NCBI RefSeq assembly: GCF_003352165.1
Contig: NZ_CP029176.1
Coordinates: 1,364,001-1,428,000, forward strand
Source of the DNA: Acidibrevibacterium fodinaquatile
GTDB taxonomy: Bacteria > Pseudomonadota > Alphaproteobacteria > Acetobacterales > Acetobacteraceae
Length of the DNA stretch: 64,000 bases
Reading direction: 5' to 3'
Shown here: in pieces, positions 17,214-26,670 of the stretch
How the letters are laid out: each line of letters opens with the position of its first letter
Position numbering within the stretch: the first letter of the stretch is position 1
Made by a program: the position numbers and the translations under genes
The notes under the pieces: model-generated
What the model saw: only the letters and a program-made list of their open reading frames with translations
What the model was told of the DNA's origin: nothing
Databases searched by the model: none

Positions 17214-18584
17214 TCATGACTCAGCGCCCGCGCGCGCCGCCCCGCCCAGGCGCGAGAGGCTCGCGATCGTCGCCGCCACCGCCGCCCCCGTCGCCAAGGC
17301 GAGGGCGAGCTTGGGGCCGCGGGCATGGGCAAAAGCAAAGCACAGCGCGACGAGGGCGGCGCCGGTGGTCTGGCCGAGCAAGCGGGCGGTCGCCAGCATG
17401 CCGCTCGCGCCGCCGCTCCGCTCGCGCGGCGCCGCGGTCAGCATGGCGCGATTGTTCGGTGAGTTGAAAAACCCGAAGCCAAGGCCGCAAAGCGCCATCG
17501 GCGCGATGATCGCGGGCAGGGCGGGGTGGCTCGGCAGCAGGGTAAGCAAAGCGAGGCCGACGGTCATGCCGGCAAGGCCAATCCCGCCCAGCAGGCCGGC
17601 CGGGTAGCGATCGGCGAGGCGGCCGGCGAACGGCGCGATCACCGCGACCGCGACCGGCCACGGCGTCATCAGGAGGCCGGTATGGGCATCGCTCAGATGA
17701 AAGCCATTTTCAAACAGAAACGGCAGTGAGACGAAAGCGAGGCTCTGGGCGGCGAAAGTGGTGATCGAGGTCGCGACCGAAAGCCCGAACAGCGGGATCC
17801 GCAGGAGATCGACGGGGAGAAGCGGCGCCGTCTCGGAAAGCTGGCGGGCGATCAGCACGGCGCCACAAACGACCGCGCCAAGCAGTTCGCCAGCGATGAC
17901 GAGACGCCCCTGGCCGTGCGCCGCGCCGTCGATCCCGACGATCAGCAAACCAAAAGTCAGCGCGTTCAGCGCGGCGCTGGCGACATCGAATTTCTGTGCC
18001 GAGCGCGGCGTCGCCGGCAAAGTGCGCAGCGCGATGATCAGCGCGAGGACCCCGAGCGGCACATTGATCGCGAATAGCCATTGCCAGTGCGCGATGGAAA
18101 GAATGCCGGCGGCGACGGTGGGGCCAAGCGCCGCCGAGACCGAGGCGACCATGGAATTGAGCCCGAGCCCTTGGCCCATCAGTCGGCGCGGATAGATGAA
18201 ACGCACCAGCGCGCCGTTCACACTCATGATCCCGGCGGCGCCGAAGCCCTGCAGGACGCGGGCCAGCGTCAATGCCGGCAGCGTTCGCGACAGCGCGCAA
18301 GCGGCGGAGGCGACGATGAACACCGAAAGCCCGGCCCAATAGACCCGCCGATAGCCGTGCCGCTCCCCGAGCGCGGAGAGCGGCAGCAACGAGATGGTGA
18401 CCGCGAGCTGATAGGCGTTCACCACCCAGACGGCGGCAGCGGGGGCGGCATGCACGTCGCGCGCGATGGCCGGCAGCGCGACATTGGCGATGGCGCCGTC
18501 GAGCACCGCGAGGGTCAGGCCGAGCCAGATCGTCAGCGCGCCCCAAAAACGCTGGGGCTGCTCCAAGCCGTCGGCCATCTCCAT
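17214..18584 (-). CDS. MFS transporter, DHA2-like
   Basis: A 456-residue inner-membrane transporter with many transmembrane segments. The DHA motif [19 protein letters not shown] lies near residue 21, motif A-like [12 protein letters not shown] near 70, and motif C-like [10 protein letters not shown] in TM5. The DHA2 group exports drugs or metabolites by proton antiport. It is the last gene of a minus-strand run starting with the YciI-like gene; the nearest upstream gene is an SDR. The substrate is not predictable. The start at 18584 is preferred to the upstream ATG at 18641. Confidence 0.85.
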   Translation of the reverse strand: MEMADGLEQPQRFWGALTIWLGLTLAVLDGAIANVALPAIARDVHAAPAAAVWVVNAYQLAVTISLLPLSALGERHGYRRVYWAGLSVFIVASAACALSRTLPALTLARVLQGFGAAGIMSVNGALVRFIYPRRLMGQGLGLNSMVASVSAALGPTVAAGILSIAHWQWLFAINVPLGVLALIIALRTLPATPRSAQKFDVASAALNALTFGLLIVGIDGAAHGQGRLVIAGELLGAVVCGAVLIARQLSETAPLLPVDLLRIPLFGLSVATSITTFAAQSLAFVSLPFLFENGFHLSDAHTGLLMTPWPVAVAVIAPFAGRLADRYPAGLLGGIGLAGMTVGLALLTLLPSHPALPAIIAPMALCGLGFGFFNSPNNRAMLTAAPRERSGGASGMLATARLLGQTTGAALVALCFAFAHARGPKLALALATGAAVAATIASLSRLGGAARAGAES

Positions 18585-18650
18585 CGTCCCGCGAAACTCC
18601 CGCCGCTGGTGTCCCAGCGCGCGATCAGCGGCGCCGGTCAAGACTGGGTA

Positions 18651-19421
18651 TCAGCTCCATCCCCCATCGACCACCCAATTCTGTGCCGAGCACAGCCGGC
18701 TGTCATCGGCGGCGAGCCAGAGCGCCATGCGCGCGATATCGGCGGGATAGACTTTTTCCTTGAGGCATTGTTTTTCCATCAGGCCACGCTCGGCCTCTGG
18801 GGTCAGCCACAGCGTCATCTGCCGTTCGGTCATGATCCAGCCGGGGATGATGCAATTGACGCGGATTTTATGCGGGCCGAGATCGCGGGCGAGACCGCGT
18901 GTCAGCCCCTCGATGCCGGCCTTGGCCGCGACATAGGCGGGCATGCCGCCTTGGCCGAGATGCCAGCTCGCCGAGCCGATATTGACGATCGAGCCGCCGC
19001 CGGCGGCGATCATCATCGGCGCGATCGCTTGGGCCGCGAAAAACTGATGGCGGATATTGATCGCGAGGCGATTATCCCAGTATTCCGGGGTCACTTCCTC
19101 GATGGTGTGGCGTTGGTCATTGGCCGCCGAATTGATCAGCACGGTGATCGGGCCGAGTTCCGCCGCGAGTGCGGCGATCGCCGCTTTGAGGGCGGCGGTG
19201 TCGGTCACATCGCAATGGCGATAGAGCGGTTTCGGCTGCCCCTTGCCGGCGATCTCGCTCGCCAGCGCCTGAGCCTCCTGATCGAGGAGGTCGATGAAGC
19301 CGACCCGTGCCCCCTGTTCGGCGAAATGCGTAACAAAGGCGGCGCCGATCCCGGTCGCGCCGCCGCTGATGAAGACGGCCTTGTCCTTGAGGCTGGGATA
19401 GAGGGCGAAGCGATTGGTCAT
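18651..19421 (-). CDS. SDR family NAD(P)-dependent oxidoreductase
   Basis: A classical short-chain dehydrogenase of 256 residues. It has the Rossmann motif SGGATGIGAAF near residue 19, NSAAND for the NAG-like element, catalytic Ser in NIGSASW and the YxxxK pair in AYVAAKAG. Asp in GFIDLLD at the end of strand two suggests NAD+ preference. The C-terminal NWVVDGGWS is typical. It lies between DUF1330 and the MFS gene, in a set that looks catabolic. Confidence 0.9.
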   Translation of the reverse strand: MTNRFALYPSLKDKAVFISGGATGIGAAFVTHFAEQGARVGFIDLLDQEAQALASEIAGKGQPKPLYRHCDVTDTAALKAAIAALAAELGPITVLINSAANDQRHTIEEVTPEYWDNRLAINIRHQFFAAQAIAPMMIAAGGGSIVNIGSASWHLGQGGMPAYVAAKAGIEGLTRGLARDLGPHKIRVNCIIPGWIMTERQMTLWLTPEAERGLMEKQCLKEKVYPADIARMALWLAADDSRLCSAQNWVVDGGWS

Positions 19422-19448
19422 GGCGTTTCCTCTTGGTTTTTGAAGATT

Positions 19449-19736
19449 TCACAAACCTTCGACGATGAAAAACCGGCTGGTCGCCGCGCGTTCGCGGATC
19501 ATTCGCGCCGCGGCGTAATCCGGGCCGTCGTAAAACGCCCGCGCCGCGGCGACGCTCGGGAATTCGAGGACGACGACCCGCCCCGGCGGCGGCACCCCTT
19601 CGAGGGCGGCGGTTTCGCCGCCGCGCACCAGATAGCGCCCGCCGGCGGCGGCGATCGCGGCGGCGGCGAGCGGCTTGTAGCGCTCATAAAGCGCGGGATC
19701 GGTAACCTCGATCTCGGCGATGAGATAGGCCGGCAT
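19449..19736 (-). CDS. DUF1330 domain-containing protein
   Basis: A 95-residue ferredoxin-like dimeric alpha-beta barrel protein starting MPAYLIAEIEVTDPALYERY, with RYLVRGGETAALEG and VVLEFPS motifs characteristic of DUF1330. The biochemical role is unknown. It lies 2 bp after the enoyl-CoA hydratase stop and 27 bp before the SDR gene, so it is surely co-transcribed. Confidence 0.85.
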   Translation of the reverse strand: MPAYLIAEIEVTDPALYERYKPLAAAAIAAAGGRYLVRGGETAALEGVPPPGRVVVLEFPSVAAARAFYDGPDYAAARMIRERAATSRFFIVEGL

Positions 19737-19738
19737 GG

Positions 19739-20518
19739 TCAGTCTCCCCGTTTGCGAGCAACGAACGCGCCGAGGCGCTGGCGCGGCTCAGGCCCCTCGA
19801 AGGCTTGCGCGAAGGCATCGATCCCGGCCGCGATCGCGGCCTCGAGCGGCAGATTTTCCCAGCGCTGAAACAGCGCTTTTTGCAGCCGGAGGGCCTCGCG
19901 CCCGGCCGCGAACACCGCGGTTATCGCCTCCGCGACGGCCGATTCGAGGGCCTCCGGCGCCACCACCCGTGACAGCAAGCCCCAGCGCTCTGCTTCCTCG
20001 GCGGTAAAAACCTCGCCGAGCAGCACCATCGCGCGCGCCCGGCCATCGCCGACCAAGCGCGGCAGCAGCGCCGCCTCGATGACCGAGGGAATCCCGACCT
20101 TCACCTCCGGCATGCCAAAGCGGGCGGTGCTGGCCGCGATGCGGAGATCGCAGGCGGCGGCGATTTCGAGGCCGGCGCCGAGCGCATAGCCCGCGATACG
20201 CGCGATCACCGGCACCGGGAGAGCGCGCAGACCCGCGCAAACCTCATGCAGCGCGGTGATGAAGCGCCGTGCGCTCGCCGGATCGAGCGCCGCCATCTCG
20301 GCGATGTCGGCGCCGCCGATGAAGGCTTTGTCGCCGCCGCCACGCAGCACGACGCAGCGCAATTCCGGCCGCCCGGCGAGATCATCACAAAGCGCCCGCA
20401 AATCAAGCATCGCCGCCTGGCCGATGACATTGAGCTTGCCCGGCCGATCGATGGTGATTTCGGCGATCAATTCCTCTCCCCGCCAGTCCTCCGCGAGGCG
20501 CACCATGGCGGCGCTCAT
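19739..20518 (-). CDS. Enoyl-CoA hydratase/isomerase family protein
   Basis: A crotonase-fold protein of 259 residues. The oxyanion-hole segments are AFIGGADIAEM near residue 67 and AGYALGAGLEIAAACDLRIA near residue 110. A Glu is present at MPEVKVGIPS. It probably hydrates or isomerises an acyl-CoA; the substrate is unknown. The ATG at 20518 overlaps the stop of the upstream serine hydrolase by 4 nt. Confidence 0.88.
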   Translation of the reverse strand: MSAAMVRLAEDWRGEELIAEITIDRPGKLNVIGQAAMLDLRALCDDLAGRPELRCVVLRGGGDKAFIGGADIAEMAALDPASARRFITALHEVCAGLRALPVPVIARIAGYALGAGLEIAAACDLRIAASTARFGMPEVKVGIPSVIEAALLPRLVGDGRARAMVLLGEVFTAEEAERWGLLSRVVAPEALESAVAEAITAVFAAGREALRLQKALFQRWENLPLEAAIAAGIDAFAQAFEGPEPRQRLGAFVARKRGD

Positions 20519-21825
20519 TCGACGATCGCCTGATAGACCAGATCCTTGATCTCCCGCCGATACCAGGCCCGGCTTGGCCCCGGCGCCTGGATCATCATCA
20601 CCACCGCCAATTGCTCGGCGGGATCGACCCAGAAGAAGGTGCCGGCATAGCCCGCCCACATGAATTCGCCGACCGAGCCCGGAACCCCGGCCAGCCCCGG
20701 GGTCATGCGCACCATGAAGCCGAGGCCGAAGCTGTAACCAGGGACGCCGAGCAGCATCTCGCCCGGGGAAATCGTCGGCCGGATGGTCGGGCCAAGCTGA
20801 TCTGCGGTCATCAGCGCAACCGTCGTCGGGCTCAGGATGACGTGTTCGTCGAGCCGGCCGCCTTCCTCCAGCATTTCGGCAAAGCGCAAATAATCCATCG
20901 CCGTGCCGACGCCGCCGGCGCCCGCCGAATCCTCGGCCGGCGGCGAGCGCACATCGATCAGCCGGTTGGGCGCGCCGGTTGCGGGATCGGTCGGCAGCGG
21001 CTCGGCGATCCGGTCCTGTTTTTCGGCCGGCACGGAAAACCCGCTATCGACCATGCCGAGCGGGCGGAACAGGCGCTCGGCGACGAAATCGGCGAGGCGC
21101 TGGCCGGAGATTTTTTCCACCACCCGGCCGAGGAGATCGACCGCGAGGCTATATTCCCACACCGTTCCCGGCTGATAGGCGAGCGGTGCGGCGGCGAGAG
21201 CGTGGACGAATTCATCGGGCGCGAGATCGGTGACGTTGTAGTCGAAATCGGGTTTGCTGAGACGGCTTTTGATATAGGCGTCGCGCACCAGCGGGTTGGT
21301 GGTGATCTCGCCATAAGCGAGCCCAGCGGTGTGGCGCAAAAGATCCTGGATGGTCGGCCCGCGGGTCGCCGCGACCAGGGTATAGGCGCGCTGGCCGAGC
21401 CCGTTGGTCGCCGGCACGCTTACCTGCAAGACGCTGAATTCGGGGAGATATTTGGCGACGGGGTCGGTGAGCTGGAGCTTTCCCTCTTCGACCAGCGTCA
21501 TCGCCGCGACCGAGACCAGCGGCTTGGTCATGGAATAGAGGCGGAAGATGGTATCGGGTGTCATCTTCCGCTCTGCCGCCTTGTCGGCGTAGCCGAACGC
21601 CTCGCGATAGACGAGATGGCCGCCGCGCGCGATCATGATCACCGCGCCGGGGATGCGTCCGGCGGCGATTTCGGCGTTGAACACCGCGCCGATGCGCGCC
21701 AGCCGCGCGCTCGACATGCCTTCTTCCTCCGGCGCCGCGGGATCGAGCGCCGCCGCCTGCGCCCAACGCGCGGGCGGGCTCGCGAACAGCGCCAACGCGG
21801 CGAGGATGGGAATGACTTTGCGCAT
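20515..21825 (-). CDS. Serine hydrolase, beta-lactamase class C/esterase family
   Basis: A 436-residue exported protein with a signal peptide (MRKVIPILAALALFASP). The SxxK motif is YSMTKPLVSV near residue 96 and the YxN-like motif is EYSLAVDLLG near 215. This is the class C beta-lactamase, esterase and D-aminopeptidase superfamily; esterase activity is as likely as beta-lactam hydrolysis. The start at 21825 has GGAGGAAACC upstream. Translational coupling to an enoyl-CoA hydratase favours ester catabolism; that is inference. Confidence 0.85.
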   Translation of the reverse strand: MRKVIPILAALALFASPPARWAQAAALDPAAPEEEGMSSARLARIGAVFNAEIAAGRIPGAVIMIARGGHLVYREAFGYADKAAERKMTPDTIFRLYSMTKPLVSVAAMTLVEEGKLQLTDPVAKYLPEFSVLQVSVPATNGLGQRAYTLVAATRGPTIQDLLRHTAGLAYGEITTNPLVRDAYIKSRLSKPDFDYNVTDLAPDEFVHALAAAPLAYQPGTVWEYSLAVDLLGRVVEKISGQRLADFVAERLFRPLGMVDSGFSVPAEKQDRIAEPLPTDPATGAPNRLIDVRSPPAEDSAGAGGVGTAMDYLRFAEMLEEGGRLDEHVILSPTTVALMTADQLGPTIRPTISPGEMLLGVPGYSFGLGFMVRMTPGLAGVPGSVGEFMWAGYAGTFFWVDPAEQLAVVMMIQAPGPSRAWYRREIKDLVYQAIVE

Positions 21826-21887
21826 GGTTTCCTCCGCTCTCCCGTCGCCATTGTTCCGCCGGCGCGGGCCAGCGGTCAATCATCACG

Positions 21888-22316
21888 TCAACCGCTCAAC
21901 CCACCCATCCGCAGCAACAGCCGCGCGTGAGCGGTGGCGACGGGCATCACCGAAAGCCGTGACTGGCGGATCAGCGCGAAATCGGCGAGCCGCGGCTCGG
22001 CCTTGATCGCGGCGAGGCTCACCGGGCGTGGCAAGGGAGCCACAGCGCGGACATCGACCGCGACCCAGTCGCCGCTCTCGGCCGTTGGGTCGGGGTAGGC
22101 GGCGCGCACCACTTCGACGAGGCCGACGATCTCGCGGCCGGTATTGGAGTGATAGAAAAACGCGAAGTCACCGACTTGCATCGCCTTGAGGTTATTCTTG
22201 GCGGCGTGATTGCGCACCCCGGTCCAGGGCTCGGTGCCGTTTTTCACCTGATCGGCCCAACTGAAGGCGTCGGGCTCGGATTTCACCAGCCAGGCGGGCA
22301 AAACCCCGCTATTCAT
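21888..22316 (-). CDS. EVE domain-containing protein
   Basis: A 142-residue single-domain EVE (PUA-like fold) protein. It has AWLVKSEPDAFSWADQV at the start, TGVRNHAAKNNLKAMQVGD in the middle and FYHSNTG, the expected signature. EVE domains bind modified bases in DNA or RNA. The ATG overlaps the stop of the YciI-like gene by 4 nt, a common pairing in alphaproteobacteria. Confidence 0.92.
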   Translation of the reverse strand: MNSGVLPAWLVKSEPDAFSWADQVKNGTEPWTGVRNHAAKNNLKAMQVGDFAFFYHSNTGREIVGLVEVVRAAYPDPTAESGDWVAVDVRAVAPLPRPVSLAAIKAEPRLADFALIRQSRLSVMPVATAHARLLLRMGGLSG

Positions 22317-22606
22317 GCGATCATCTGGCCGTCGCGGAACACCATGCGATAGGGGCGGATCAGCGTGCTTTCGAACAAGCCCGCGCGGGCGTAAGGATCG
22401 CCGGCGGCGAAGGCTTCGGCCTCGGCGCGGTCGGCGGCATCGACGATGAGCAGGCTGCCGCAGGGCTCGCCGGCGGCGTTGAGCACGGGGCCGGCCTGGA
22501 TCAGCCGGTGGGCGTGGGCTTTGAGATAGTCGAGATGGACCGGCCGCGTTGCTTGACGCAGATCAAGGCTCGCCGGCCGATCGGTGCAGATAATGGCGAA
22601 CAACAT
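22313..22606 (-). CDS. YciI family protein
   Basis: A 97-residue dimeric alpha-beta barrel protein beginning MLFAIICTDRP, with RPVHLDYLKAH and AFAAGDPYARAGLFES, typical of YciI. The conserved His and Asp of the family are present. Function is unsettled. The start at 22606 is chosen for its GGGAGAG box. It is the first gene of the minus-strand run, divergent from ccmC. Confidence 0.88.
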   Translation of the reverse strand: MLFAIICTDRPASLDLRQATRPVHLDYLKAHAHRLIQAGPVLNAAGEPCGSLLIVDAADRAEAEAFAAGDPYARAGLFESTLIRPYRMVFRDGQMIA

Positions 22607-22685
22607 GAATCTCTCCCGAGAGCGTGATTTGCAGTCGAGCATAGAGGCAACGCCGGCCGGCTTCAAACCTGGAGGCGGAGCGGCT

Positions 22686-23465
22686 ATGCTGGGTGCCGTG
22701 AAGGTTTTCTCATCGACTGTCCCGCCGCCGGGTGCGCGCGGGCTGCATCGTTTTGCCAATCCCGGGCGCTTTTTGCGCCTCGCCGGGCGGGTGTTGCCGT
22801 GGGCGAGCGTGCTCGGTCTCGCGCTTGCCGCGATCGGGCTTTACTGGGGGCTGTTCATCGCCCCGGCCGATTGGCAGCAGGGGGACGCGGTCAGGATCAT
22901 GTATGTCCATGTGCCGGCGGCCTGGCTCGCCTCGGCGGGCTATATGGCGCTGGCCGGCGCGTCCGCCGCGTCTTTGGTGTGGCGCCATCCGCTCGCCGAT
23001 CTCGCCGCCGTCGAGATCGCGCCGGTCGGCGCCGGCTTCACCGCCATCTGTCTCATCACCGGCAGCCTCTGGGGCAAGCCGATGTGGGGCGCCTATTGGG
23101 TCTGGGATGCGCGGCTGACCTCGGTTCTGGTGCTGTTTTTCCTCTATCTCGGCCATATCGCGCTGACCCGCGCCTTCGACAGCCCCGAGCGCGGCTATCG
23201 CGCCGGCGCGATCCTGGCGCTGGTTGGCGTCGTCAATCTGCCGATCATCAAATTCAGCGTCGATTGGTGGAACACGCTGCATCAGCCGGCGAGCATTACG
23301 CTCAGCGGCGCGCCGACCATGTATCTTGGCATGTTGTGGCCGCTTTTATTTACCGCGCTCGGCGCCTCGTTCATTTTCGCGGCCCTGGTACTGGCGCGGC
23401 TTTCGGCGGCGGTGATGGAGCGGCGCATCCGCGCCCTTCTCGCCGCCCGTGCGGAGGGGGCATGA
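22686..23465 (+). CDS. ccmC: Heme exporter / cytochrome c maturation protein CcmC
   Basis: A 259-residue, six-TM inner-membrane protein of system I cytochrome c biogenesis. It has the tryptophan-rich heme-handling domain (SLWGKPMWGAYWVWDARLTS near residue 130) and periplasmic histidines (MYVHVPAAW, NTLHQPAS). It loads heme onto CcmE. Genes for CcmA and CcmB are not upstream here; the neighbour is divergent. The stop overlaps the ccmD ATG. Confidence 0.95.
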   Translation: MLGAVKVFSSTVPPPGARGLHRFANPGRFLRLAGRVLPWASVLGLALAAIGLYWGLFIAPADWQQGDAVRIMYVHVPAAWLASAGYMALAGASAASLVWRHPLADLAAVEIAPVGAGFTAICLITGSLWGKPMWGAYWVWDARLTSVLVLFFLYLGHIALTRAFDSPERGYRAGAILALVGVVNLPIIKFSVDWWNTLHQPASITLSGAPTMYLGMLWPLLFTALGASFIFAALVLARLSAAVMERRIRALLAARAEGA

Positions 23466-23599
23466 CCCATCTCGCCTACATCGTGCCGGCTTATGGCGCC
23501 GCGCTCGTGATCCCGGTCTGGCTCGCGGGCGAGGCTTGGCTGCGGCTGCGCCGGGCGCGGGCGCGGCTTTTGGTGCTCGAGGGAGGGCGGCGGCGATGA
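23462..23599 (+). CDS. ccmD: Heme exporter protein CcmD
   Basis: A 45-residue single-TM protein (AYIVPAYGAALVIPVWLAGE, then a basic cytoplasmic tail). It overlaps ccmC and ccmE by 4 nt each, exactly where CcmD is expected. It helps release holo-CcmE from the CcmABC complex. Small size and position support the call more than sequence identity. Confidence 0.88.
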   Translation: MTHLAYIVPAYGAALVIPVWLAGEAWLRLRRARARLLVLEGGRRR

Positions 23600-24096
23600 A
23601 GCGCAAGCATCGCCGGCTCGCGATCATGCTTGCGTGCGGCCTCGGCCTCGGGTCGGCGGCGGCGCTGACCCTGTTCGCGTTCCGCGATAATCTGGTGTTT
23701 TTCGTCACCCCCTCCGACCTCGCGCGCCGCGGCCATGCCGGCGAGACGCTTCGCCTCGGCGGTCTCGTCGCCGCCGGCAGCGTCCAGCATATGATGATCG
23801 ACGGCGAGCCTGCGGTGCGGTTTCGCGTGACCGACGGGCGAACTTCGGTGAATGTCTCCTACGTCGGTGTGCTGCCGGATCTGTTTCGCGAGGGCCAGGG
23901 GGTGGTGACGCTCGGGACGCTCGCGCCGGATGGCGGTTTCATCGCCTCCGAGGTGCTCGCCAAGCATGACGAGACCTATATGCCGAAGGAAGTGGTCGAG
24001 GCGCTGAAGAAAAGCGGCCATTGGCAGCCGCAAGCGGGCCCGCCGCCGCCGGCCGCAACCTGGAACACCTTGCCCGCGACCAAGAACGGCGGATGA
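23596..24096 (+). CDS. ccmE: Heme chaperone CcmE
   Basis: A 166-residue membrane-anchored periplasmic OB-fold protein. An N-terminal TM follows the basic MKRKHRR. The heme-attaching motif HDETY is present near residue 122 (LAKHDETYMPKEV), so this is the His-type CcmE. The flexible Pro-rich tail is usual. It overlaps ccmD and sits 10 bp before ccmF. Confidence 0.95.
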   Translation: MKRKHRRLAIMLACGLGLGSAAALTLFAFRDNLVFFVTPSDLARRGHAGETLRLGGLVAAGSVQHMMIDGEPAVRFRVTDGRTSVNVSYVGVLPDLFREGQGVVTLGTLAPDGGFIASEVLAKHDETYMPKEVVEALKKSGHWQPQAGPPPPAATWNTLPATKNGG

Positions 24097-24106
24097 AAGG
24101 GCGAAG

Positions 24107-26068
24107 ATGATTCCCGAACTCGGCCATTTCGCGCTGGCGCTCGCGGTCATTCTGGCGGCCGCACAAGCGGTCTTGCCGCTGGTCGGCGCGGCGCGGCGGG
24201 ATGCTGTGCTGATGGCGAGCGCGCCGGGGCTCGCGCTCGGCCAGATGATGGCGCTCGCGATCGCTTTCGCGGCTCTCCTCTGGTCGAGCCTGGTCTCCGA
24301 TTTCTCGGTCTACAACATCGCCCAAAACAGCCAGAGCACGAAGCCGCTACTCTATAAGATCACTGGCATCTGGGGCGACCATGAGGGCTCGATCCTGCTC
24401 TGGTGCTTCATTCTTGCGCTCTGCGGCGCCGCCGTCGGCGTGTTCGGGCGCGCTTTGCCGGCGGCGACGCGGGCGCGGGTGATCGGCGTTCTCGGGGCGA
24501 CCTCGGTCGGGTTCGTGCTGTTTTCACTCACCGTCAGCAATCCCTTCGTGCGGCTCTGGCCGCCGCCGTGGGAAGGGCAGGGGATGAACCCGCTGCTCGA
24601 GGATCCCGGCCTCGCCTTTCATCCGCCGATCCTCTATGCCGGCTATGTCGGGTTTTCGATCCCCTTCGCCTTCGCGCTTGCCGCCCTGATCGAGGGCCGC
24701 GTCGATGCCGCCTGGGGGCGCTGGGTCAGGCCCTGGGCGCTGGCGGCTTGGGCGTTCCTCACCGGCGGCATCGCGCTCGGCTCGTGGTGGTCCTATTATG
24801 TGCTCGGCTGGGGCGGGTATTGGTTTTGGGATCCGGTGGAGAATGCTTCGCTGCTACCCTGGCTTGCCGGCACCGCCCTGGTGCATTCGGCGATCGTCGT
24901 CGAAAAGCGCGACGCCCTGAAAATCTGGACGGTTTTGCTCGCGATCGGGACGTTTTCGCTGAGCCTTTGTGGCACGTTCCTGGTGCGCTCGGGGATCCTC
25001 AACTCCGTTCACGCCTTCGCCAATGATCCGGCGCGCGGGGTCTTTATCCTGGTGCTGCTCGCCCTTGTCATCGGCACGGCGCTGGTCCTGTTCGCCTGGC
25101 GGGCGCCGCGGCTGATGCCGACCGGAATTTTCGCGCCGCTGTCGCGCGAAGGCGCGCTGGTCCTCAACAATATCCTGCTATGTGCGATCGCCGTGGTGGT
25201 GTTCACCGGCACCACCTATCCCTTGTTCGCGCAATTGCTCGCCGGCGCGCAAATCAGCGTCGGCGCGCCGTTTTTCAACGCCGCCGTGTTGCCGCTCGCG
25301 ATCCCGCTTTTCACCGTGATGGTGATCGGGCCGATGCTGTCGTGGAAACGCGCGGCTCTCGGCCCGGCGCTGATCCGGCTCTGGTGGGTGGCTCTCGCGG
25401 CGCTTGCGGTCGGCGCGTTCGCGCGTTTTCGGATGGCGGTTTTCCCGGCCCTCGGCTTCGCCGCCAGTGCGTGGCTGATCCTCGGCGCCTTTGTCGACAT
25501 CGTCGAGCGGATACGCCTGTTCCGCGTGCCGCTCGCGGTGAGTCTCGCCCGGCTCGGCGGCATTCCGCTCGCCGCTTGGGGCGGCGCGATCGCCCATGCC
25601 GGGATGGGGCTGACCGTTGCCGGCATCGCCGGCATGGCGATCGCCGAGCACCGGATCATTGCCATTCCCGTCGGCGAGACCGTCGAACTCGGCGGCTATC
25701 AATGGACGCTCGCCGATCTCCATGATGTGCCGGGGCCGAATTATAGCGCGCGCCTCGCCGATCTCCGTGTGATGCGCGATGGCCGCGTGGTCGCGATGAT
25801 GAACCCCGGCCGGCGCAGCTATCCGCTCCAGCGCACCACCACCACCGAGACCGCGATCCGCACCAATCTGTTCCGCGATCTCTACGCCGTGCTCGGGGAG
25901 GAGCGTGACGGCAAGGCGGTGCTGCGCCTTCATGTCAATTATCTCGCGCCCTGGATCTGGCTCGGCGCCCTGGTGATGGCGGCGGGCGGTGGGCTCTCGC
26001 TCGCCGATCGCCGCTTGCGGATCGGCGCGCCACTCCGCCGCATGTCGGCGCGGGCGGTCTCGGCATGA
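24107..26068 (+). CDS. ccmF: Cytochrome c heme lyase subunit CcmF
   Basis: A 653-residue polytopic inner-membrane protein with the WWD domain GWGGYWFWDPVENASLLPW near residue 235, and NSQSTKPLLYKITGIWGDHEG near 65. With CcmH it ligates heme to apocytochrome CxxCH motifs. Length is standard. Its stop overlaps the start of ccmG. Confidence 0.95.
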   Translation: MIPELGHFALALAVILAAAQAVLPLVGAARRDAVLMASAPGLALGQMMALAIAFAALLWSSLVSDFSVYNIAQNSQSTKPLLYKITGIWGDHEGSILLWCFILALCGAAVGVFGRALPAATRARVIGVLGATSVGFVLFSLTVSNPFVRLWPPPWEGQGMNPLLEDPGLAFHPPILYAGYVGFSIPFAFALAALIEGRVDAAWGRWVRPWALAAWAFLTGGIALGSWWSYYVLGWGGYWFWDPVENASLLPWLAGTALVHSAIVVEKRDALKIWTVLLAIGTFSLSLCGTFLVRSGILNSVHAFANDPARGVFILVLLALVIGTALVLFAWRAPRLMPTGIFAPLSREGALVLNNILLCAIAVVVFTGTTYPLFAQLLAGAQISVGAPFFNAAVLPLAIPLFTVMVIGPMLSWKRAALGPALIRLWWVALAALAVGAFARFRMAVFPALGFAASAWLILGAFVDIVERIRLFRVPLAVSLARLGGIPLAAWGGAIAHAGMGLTVAGIAGMAIAEHRIIAIPVGETVELGGYQWTLADLHDVPGPNYSARLADLRVMRDGRVVAMMNPGRRSYPLQRTTTTETAIRTNLFRDLYAVLGEERDGKAVLRLHVNYLAPWIWLGALVMAAGGGLSLADRRLRIGAPLRRMSARAVSA

Positions 26069-26670
26069 GCGGCGCACGGCCGGCGCGCGGCGCGTCGAGG
26101 GGGCTTTCGCGCCGTGCCCTGGTCGGCATTCCCCTTGCCGTCGCCGCGGCCGCCGGAGGCGGGTTCTATGCCCTGCTGCGGCGCATGGAGGCCGGCCGTT
26201 ACGATCCCCACGCGGTCGATAACCCGCTGGTCGGCCATGCCATTCCCGAATTCGCCGCGCTGCCCGCGCAAGCGCCGGCGAGCATCGGCTTCGGCAGCGC
26301 CGATCTCCGCGCCGCCCTGCAAGCCGGGGGACGGCCGCTTCTGCTCAATTTCTTCGCTTCCTGGTGCGTCCCGTGCCGGATCGAGCATCCGCAATTGATG
26401 GCGATGGCCGCCGCTGGCGTTCCGATCTGGGGCATCGCCTATAAGGACCAGGCGGCGGATGCGGCGAAACTTCTCGGCGAGGATGGGAACCCCTATGCGC
26501 GGCTCGCGCGCGACGAACGCGGCCTTGTATCGATCGATTGGGGGCTTTATGGCGTGCCTGAAACCTTCCTGATCGATCGCGCTGGGATCGTGCGCGGCCA
26601 TTGGGCCGGCCCGCTCGCGCCCGAGACGGTGCGCGACGAGGTTTCCCCTCTGCTCCGGACCTATGCATGA
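26065..26670 (+). CDS. ccmG: Thiol:disulfide interchange protein CcmG (DsbE)
   Basis: A 201-residue membrane-anchored thioredoxin-fold protein. An N-terminal TM (ALVGIPLAVAAAAGGGFYAL) precedes a periplasmic domain with active site NFFASWCVPCRIEHPQ near residue 95 and the cis-Pro region GVPETFLID. It keeps apocytochrome cysteines reduced before heme ligation. It overlaps ccmF and ccmH by 4 nt. Confidence 0.94.
   Translation: MSGARPARGASRGLSRRALVGIPLAVAAAAGGGFYALLRRMEAGRYDPHAVDNPLVGHAIPEFAALPAQAPASIGFGSADLRAALQAGGRPLLLNFFASWCVPCRIEHPQLMAMAAAGVPIWGIAYKDQAADAAKLLGEDGNPYARLARDERGLVSIDWGLYGVPETFLIDRAGIVRGHWAGPLAPETVRDEVSPLLRTYA

Noticed and set aside
18081-19868. A 595-codon plus-strand frame opposite the MFS, SDR and DUF1330 genes
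   Set aside because: It crosses three real genes and their spacers on the opposite strand; no domain recognised.
20611-21930. A 439-codon plus-strand frame opposite the serine hydrolase
   Set aside because: Antisense shadow with no recognisable motif, while the minus strand has a signal peptide and SxxK.
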